Positions 60,712 through 64,000 of a stretch of 64,000 nt of DNA are shown here, piece by piece. The notes beneath the pieces are model-generated. The model searched no databases. It saw nothing but the letters and a program-made list of their open reading frames with translations, and was not told the origin of the DNA. The DNA lies in assembly GCA_934623575.1 (NCBI GenBank), contig CAKTVL010000002.1, positions 77,033 through 141,032 on the forward strand. The letters are read 5' to 3'. The first letter of the stretch is position 1, and each line of letters starts with the position of its first letter. Position numbers and translations under genes: made by a program. This DNA comes from an uncultured Oscillospiraceae bacterium. Its GTDB lineage: Bacteria > Bacillota > Clostridia > Oscillospirales > Oscillospiraceae.

Positions 60712-61056
60712 ATGAAAAAGTACAGAGTCAACGTCAACGGCACCGTGTATGAGGTCGAGCTGGAGGAGATCACCGGCGCAGCGCCCGCTGCCGCCCCCGT
60801 GGCTGCTCCCGCAGCGCCCGCCCCTGCCACCGCACCGGCCGGCGGTGAGAAGATCGCCGCGCCCATGCCCGGCACCATCCTCAGCGTCAACGTCGCTGCC
60901 GGCGATGCCGTGAAGAAGGGCCAGGTGCTGATGATCCTGGAGGCCATGAAGATGGAGAACGAGATCATGGCTCCCTGCGACGGCACCGTGACCTCCGTGG
61001 CCGCCGTCAAGGGCGCCGCCGTGGAGTCCGGCGCGCTGCTGTGCACCATCGGCTGA
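60712..61056 (+). CDS. Biotin carboxyl carrier protein of the decarboxylase pump
   Basis: 114 residues from ATG 60712, which has GAGGAGG eight bases ahead; an earlier in-frame ATG overlaps the oadG end and lacks one. Short beta head (YRVNVNGTVYEVEL), an Ala/Pro linker (about 25-47) and a biotinyl domain with the target EAMKMENEIMAP (Lys near residue 80). It carries the carboxyl group from the alpha to the beta subunit. Here it is a separate gene rather than a domain of alpha. Confidence 0.93.
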   Translation: MKKYRVNVNGTVYEVELEEITGAAPAAAPVAAPAAPAPATAPAGGEKIAAPMPGTILSVNVAAGDAVKKGQVLMILEAMKMENEIMAPCDGTVTSVAAVKGAAVESGALLCTIG

Positions 61057-61072
61057 TGCCGGAGGGCTGCAC

Positions 61073-62332
61073 ATGGAAGCTATTGCCAATTTCTTCGTAA
61101 GCACCGGCTTTTACCAGTTTTTCCAGGGCGACAACTGGAAGAGTGCCATTATGCTGGTCATCGCCGTGGTGCTGCTGTTTCTGGGTATCGTCAAGAAGTT
61201 TGAGCCACTGCTGCTGGTGCCCATCGCATTCGGTATGCTGGTGACGAACCTGCCCGGCGCGGAGATGTTCCACGAGATCCTCTTCGCCGGCGGACACGTC
61301 CACTGGGATCTGTTCGGCGGCAGCCCCATCACCGCAGAATTCCTGGCGGAGATGCAGGCCGCCGGCGTGGCGGACGCCGTGCTGAGCTCCGTCACCGTGG
61401 GTCAGACCATCTCGGTGGGTCTGATCGACATCCTGTATCTGGGCATCAAGCTGGGCATCTATCCCTGTCTGATCTTCATGGGCGTGGGCGCCATGACCGA
61501 CTTCGGCCCGCTGATCGCCAACCCCAAGAGCCTGCTGCTGGGCGCTGCCGCGCAGCTGGGCATTTTCCTGACATACGTTGGCTGCCGCCTGCTGGGCTTC
61601 ACCGGCGCGGAGGCCAGCTCCGTAGGCATCATCGGCGGCGCGGACGGCCCCACGGCCATCTTCGTCACCGCCATGCTGGCCCCGGCCCTGCTGGGCCCTA
61701 TCGCCGTGTCGGCCTACTCCTATATGGCCCTGGTCCCGGTGATACAGCCGCCCATCATGAAGGCGCTGACCACCAAGGAAGAGCGCCAGATCGTCATGAA
61801 GCCCCTGCGTGAGGTCAGCAAGAAGGAGAAGATCTTCTTCCCCATCGTGGTCACGGTGTTCGTGGCCCTGCTGGTGCCCTCCGCCGCGCCGCTGATCGCC
61901 TGCCTGATGCTGGGCAACCTGGCCAAGGAGTGCGGCGTGCTGGATCGTCTCAGCAAGACCATGCAGAACGAGCTGATGAACATCGTCACCATCTTCCTGG
62001 GCGTCAGCGTGGGTGCCACCGCCACCGGCGTCACGTTCCTCAGCCCCAAGACCCTGGCCATTATGTGTATGGGCGTGGTGGCCTTTGGCTTCGGCACCGC
62101 CGGCGGCGTGCTGCTGGCCAAGTTCATGAACCTGTTCCTGAAGGAGAAGATCAACCCCCTCATCGGCTCCGCCGGTGTGTCCGCCGTGCCTATGGCCGCC
62201 CGCGTCAGCCAGAAGGTCGGTCAGGCGGAGAACCCCGGCAACTTCCTGCTGATGCACGCCATGGGTCCCAACGTGGCCGGCGTCATCGGCTCGGCCATCG
62301 CCGCGGGCGTGCTGATCTCCCTGTTCGGTTAA
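61073..62332 (+). CDS. oadB: Sodium ion-translocating decarboxylase beta subunit
   Basis: 419 residues, about ten membrane segments. Family motifs: YLGIKLGIYPCLIFMGVGAMTDFGPLIANP, with the Asp that lines the sodium path in MTDFGPL, and GIIGGADGPTAIF. It decarboxylates carboxybiotin and pumps two Na+ outward. Sixteen bases after the biotin carrier. Confidence 0.95.
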   Translation: MEAIANFFVSTGFYQFFQGDNWKSAIMLVIAVVLLFLGIVKKFEPLLLVPIAFGMLVTNLPGAEMFHEILFAGGHVHWDLFGGSPITAEFLAEMQAAGVADAVLSSVTVGQTISVGLIDILYLGIKLGIYPCLIFMGVGAMTDFGPLIANPKSLLLGAAAQLGIFLTYVGCRLLGFTGAEASSVGIIGGADGPTAIFVTAMLAPALLGPIAVSAYSYMALVPVIQPPIMKALTTKEERQIVMKPLREVSKKEKIFFPIVVTVFVALLVPSAAPLIACLMLGNLAKECGVLDRLSKTMQNELMNIVTIFLGVSVGATATGVTFLSPKTLAIMCMGVVAFGFGTAGGVLLAKFMNLFLKEKINPLIGSAGVSAVPMAARVSQKVGQAENPGNFLLMHAMGPNVAGVIGSAIAAGVLISLFG

Positions 62333-62344
62333 TAGGAGGTAACT

Positions 62345-63796
62345 ATGGAATTTCTGTCTAACAAGCCCCTGCTGATCACCGATACCATCCTCCGCGACGC
62401 CCACCAGTCCCAGGCGGCCACCCGCATGACCATCGAGGACATGCTGCCCGCGCTGGAGCAACTGGACGCCATCGGCTACTACTCTCTGGAGTGCTGGGGC
62501 GGCGCCACCTTCGACGCCTGTATGCGCTTCCTGAACGAGGATCCGTGGGAGCGCCTGCGCACCATCCGCAAGCATGTGAAGAACACCAAGCTGCAAATGC
62601 TGTTCCGCGGCCAGAACATTCTGGGCTACAAGCACTATGCCGACGACGTGGTGGATGCCTTCTGCGCCAAGAGCATTGAAAACGGCATCGACATCATCCG
62701 CATTTTCGACGCGCTGAACGACGTGCGCAATCTGGAGCAGGCCATCAAGTCCACCAAGAAATACGGCGGACAGGTGGAGGCCACCCTCAGCTACACCATC
62801 TCTCCCATCCACAACGAGGCCTACTTCGTCAAGCTGGCCAAGGAGCTGGAGGGCATGGGCGCGGACGCCATCTGCATCAAGGACATGGCCAACCTGCTGC
62901 TGCCCATGGAGGCCTACTCTCTGGTCAAGGCGCTGAAGGAGACGGTCAGCGTTCCCATCCATCTGCACACCCACAACACCTCCGGCACCGGCGACATGAC
63001 GCTGCTGATGGCGGCCTACGCCGGCGTGGACATCGTGGACACCGCCCTCTCCCCCATGGCCAACGGCACCTCCCAGCCCGCCACCGAGTCTCTGGTGGCC
63101 ACGCTGAAGGGCACGCCCCGGGACACCGGCCTGAGCCTGGAGAAGATGTCCGACGCCGCCGTCCACTTCCGCAAGGTGGCCCAGCGCCTGCAGGACGCCG
63201 GCATCCTGGACCCCAAGGTCCTGCGGGTGGACACCAACACCCTGCTGTATCAGGTGCCCGGCGGCATGCTGTCCAACCTGATCTCCCAGCTGAAGCAGGC
63301 GGGCAAGGAGGACAAATACTATGACGTACTAGCAGAGATCCCCCGCGTCCGCAAGGACTTCGGCTATCCCCCGCTGGTGACCCCCTCCTCTCAGATCGTG
63401 GGCACCCAGGCCGTGATGAACGTCATCATGGGCGAGCGCTACAAGACGTTCCCCAAGGAGTCCCGCGCCATGCTCAAGGGTGAATACGGCAAGCTGCCCG
63501 GCGAGGTCAACGAGGAGGTCCGCGCCAAGGCGGGCATCGCCCCCGAGGACGTGATCACCTGCCGTCCCGCCGACCTGCTGCAGCCGGAGCTGGAGAAGTA
63601 CCGCCAGGAGTTCAAGGGCCTGGCCAAGTCCGATGAGGACGTGCTGAGCCTTGCCCTGTTCCCCCAGGTGGCGCCCAAGTTCATCGAAAAGCGCGACGCG
63701 CCCAAGACCGCGCCCGCTGCACCTGCCGCTCCCGAGACCAAGAGCGCCGACGCCAATGGCGTCCGCGAGCTGTATGTGGAGTGGAAAAACGGATAA
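62345..63796 (+). CDS. oadA: Oxaloacetate decarboxylase alpha subunit (carboxyltransferase)
   Basis: 483 residues. TIM-barrel carboxyltransferase with DTILRDAHQSQAATRM (metal Asp and substrate Arg), ECWGGATFDAC, LFRGQN, the active Lys in ICIKDMANLL and HLHTHNTSGTG (metal His pair), then the conserved C-terminal helical domain. An Ala/Pro stretch (APAAPAAPE) near the end is a linker remnant; no biotin domain follows, consistent with the separate carrier gene. TAGGAGG lies before the ATG. Pyruvate carboxylase subunit B is the close alternative, but the OadB/OadG neighbours decide. Confidence 0.93.
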   Translation: MEFLSNKPLLITDTILRDAHQSQAATRMTIEDMLPALEQLDAIGYYSLECWGGATFDACMRFLNEDPWERLRTIRKHVKNTKLQMLFRGQNILGYKHYADDVVDAFCAKSIENGIDIIRIFDALNDVRNLEQAIKSTKKYGGQVEATLSYTISPIHNEAYFVKLAKELEGMGADAICIKDMANLLLPMEAYSLVKALKETVSVPIHLHTHNTSGTGDMTLLMAAYAGVDIVDTALSPMANGTSQPATESLVATLKGTPRDTGLSLEKMSDAAVHFRKVAQRLQDAGILDPKVLRVDTNTLLYQVPGGMLSNLISQLKQAGKEDKYYDVLAEIPRVRKDFGYPPLVTPSSQIVGTQAVMNVIMGERYKTFPKESRAMLKGEYGKLPGEVNEEVRAKAGIAPEDVITCRPADLLQPELEKYRQEFKGLAKSDEDVLSLALFPQVAPKFIEKRDAPKTAPAAPAAPETKSADANGVRELYVEWKNG

Positions 63797-63816
63797 TTCT
63801 TCTTTCCTTTCCCTTA

Positions 63817-63862
63817 TGGGAGCAGGGACCGTCCCTCCGGCGGCCCCTGCTCCCACTTTTTT
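63817..63862 (+). terminator. Terminator of the oad operon
   Basis: TGGGAGCAGGG/CCCTGCTCCCA stem (63817-63827, 63845-63855) with an inner stem-loop, then TTTTTT. Confidence 0.87.
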
Positions 63863-63884
63863 CGCTAAATTTGCAAAAAAACAC

Positions 63885-63913
63885 TTGCATTATGGTGCGG
63901 CATCGACTATAAT
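63885..63913 (+). promoter_or_regulatory. Promoter of tRNA-Lys
   Basis: TTGCAT (63885-63890) and TATAAT (63908-63913), 17-base spacer, 19 bases before the tRNA. Confidence 0.8.
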
Positions 63914-63932
63914 AACACCGTTAACAGGATAT

Positions 63933-64000
63933 GCACCTTTAGCTCAGTTGGTAGAGCACCTGACTCTTAATCAGGGTGTCCAGGGTTCGAGTCCCTGAAG
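63933..64000 (+). tRNA. tRNA-Lys (anticodon CTT), 3' end cut by window edge
   Basis: Starts GCACCTTTAGCTCAG. D arm AGCTCAGTTGGTAGAGC, anticodon arm CCTGA-CTCTTAA-TCAGG with anticodon CTT (reads AAG), T arm CCAGGGTTCGAGTCCCTG. The acceptor 3' strand and CCA fall beyond base 64000. Confidence 0.95.

Noticed and set aside
63933..64000. Integration site of a mobile element at tRNA-Lys
   Set aside because: The tRNA is cut by the window edge, and no integrase or repeated tRNA end is visible on this side.

Overview
The window looks like a chromosomal segment of a high-GC, spore-forming anaerobic Firmicute, most likely of the Oscillospiraceae (clostridial cluster IV, near Flavonifractor, Lawsonibacter, Oscillibacter or Dysosmobacter). 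The assignment is inferred from Gram-positive Shine-Dalgarno sites, the sporulation genes spoVM and sipL, a clostridial 2-oxoacid:ferredoxin oxidoreductase, butyrate kinase, a sodium-pumping decarboxylase and the gene order around gmk and fmt. No phage, transposase or CRISPR array is seen.

Left part (1-33.9 kb, nearly all on the minus strand): a truncated murD; an amino-acid ABC importer that ends in a DapF-fold racemase resembling histidine racemase (CntK/HisR) rather than diaminopimelate epimerase; RNase P RNA; a sporulation mini-cluster (small membrane protein, a 24-residue SpoVM, SipL); then a long housekeeping run, in transcription order cdaA-cdaR-rseC-DUF5685-J protein-yicC-remA-gmk-rpoZ-priA-def-fmt-rsmB-rlmN-prpC-prkC-rsgA. 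Upstream of this run lie a DUF3343/cysteine desulfurase pair, hflX-yigZ, rpmE and the addBA recombination nuclease.

Middle (33.9-40.9 kb): a minus-strand operon couples a FecCD-type metal/cofactor importer with a methyltransferase, XdhC and a THEP1-like NTPase, which suggests molybdenum-enzyme supply. It is followed by about 1.5 kb without a recognisable gene. That stretch holds a nest of structured dispersed repeats and an AT-richer tract, and ends in a strong promoter driving a small Cys-rich membrane protein.

Right part (40.9-64 kb): a complete branched-chain amino-acid importer (liv) is followed by a vor-type ferredoxin oxidoreductase operon with an unusual P-loop ATPase at its head. Next come a B3/B4-domain protein, a second FecCD importer that also carries a methyltransferase, butyrate kinase with a LysR regulator, a small membrane protein, a beta-helix surface protein with an atypical sorting tail, mntP and sfsA. 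The window closes with the four-gene oxaloacetate decarboxylase sodium pump and a tRNA-Lys cut by its end.

Read together, liv, vor and buk outline a plausible route from branched-chain amino acids to acyl-CoA and, through acyl phosphate, to ATP, while the decarboxylase pump would conserve energy as a sodium gradient. Promoters are easy to recognise: most have a 17-base spacer and several share a TTGCA-type -35 box.
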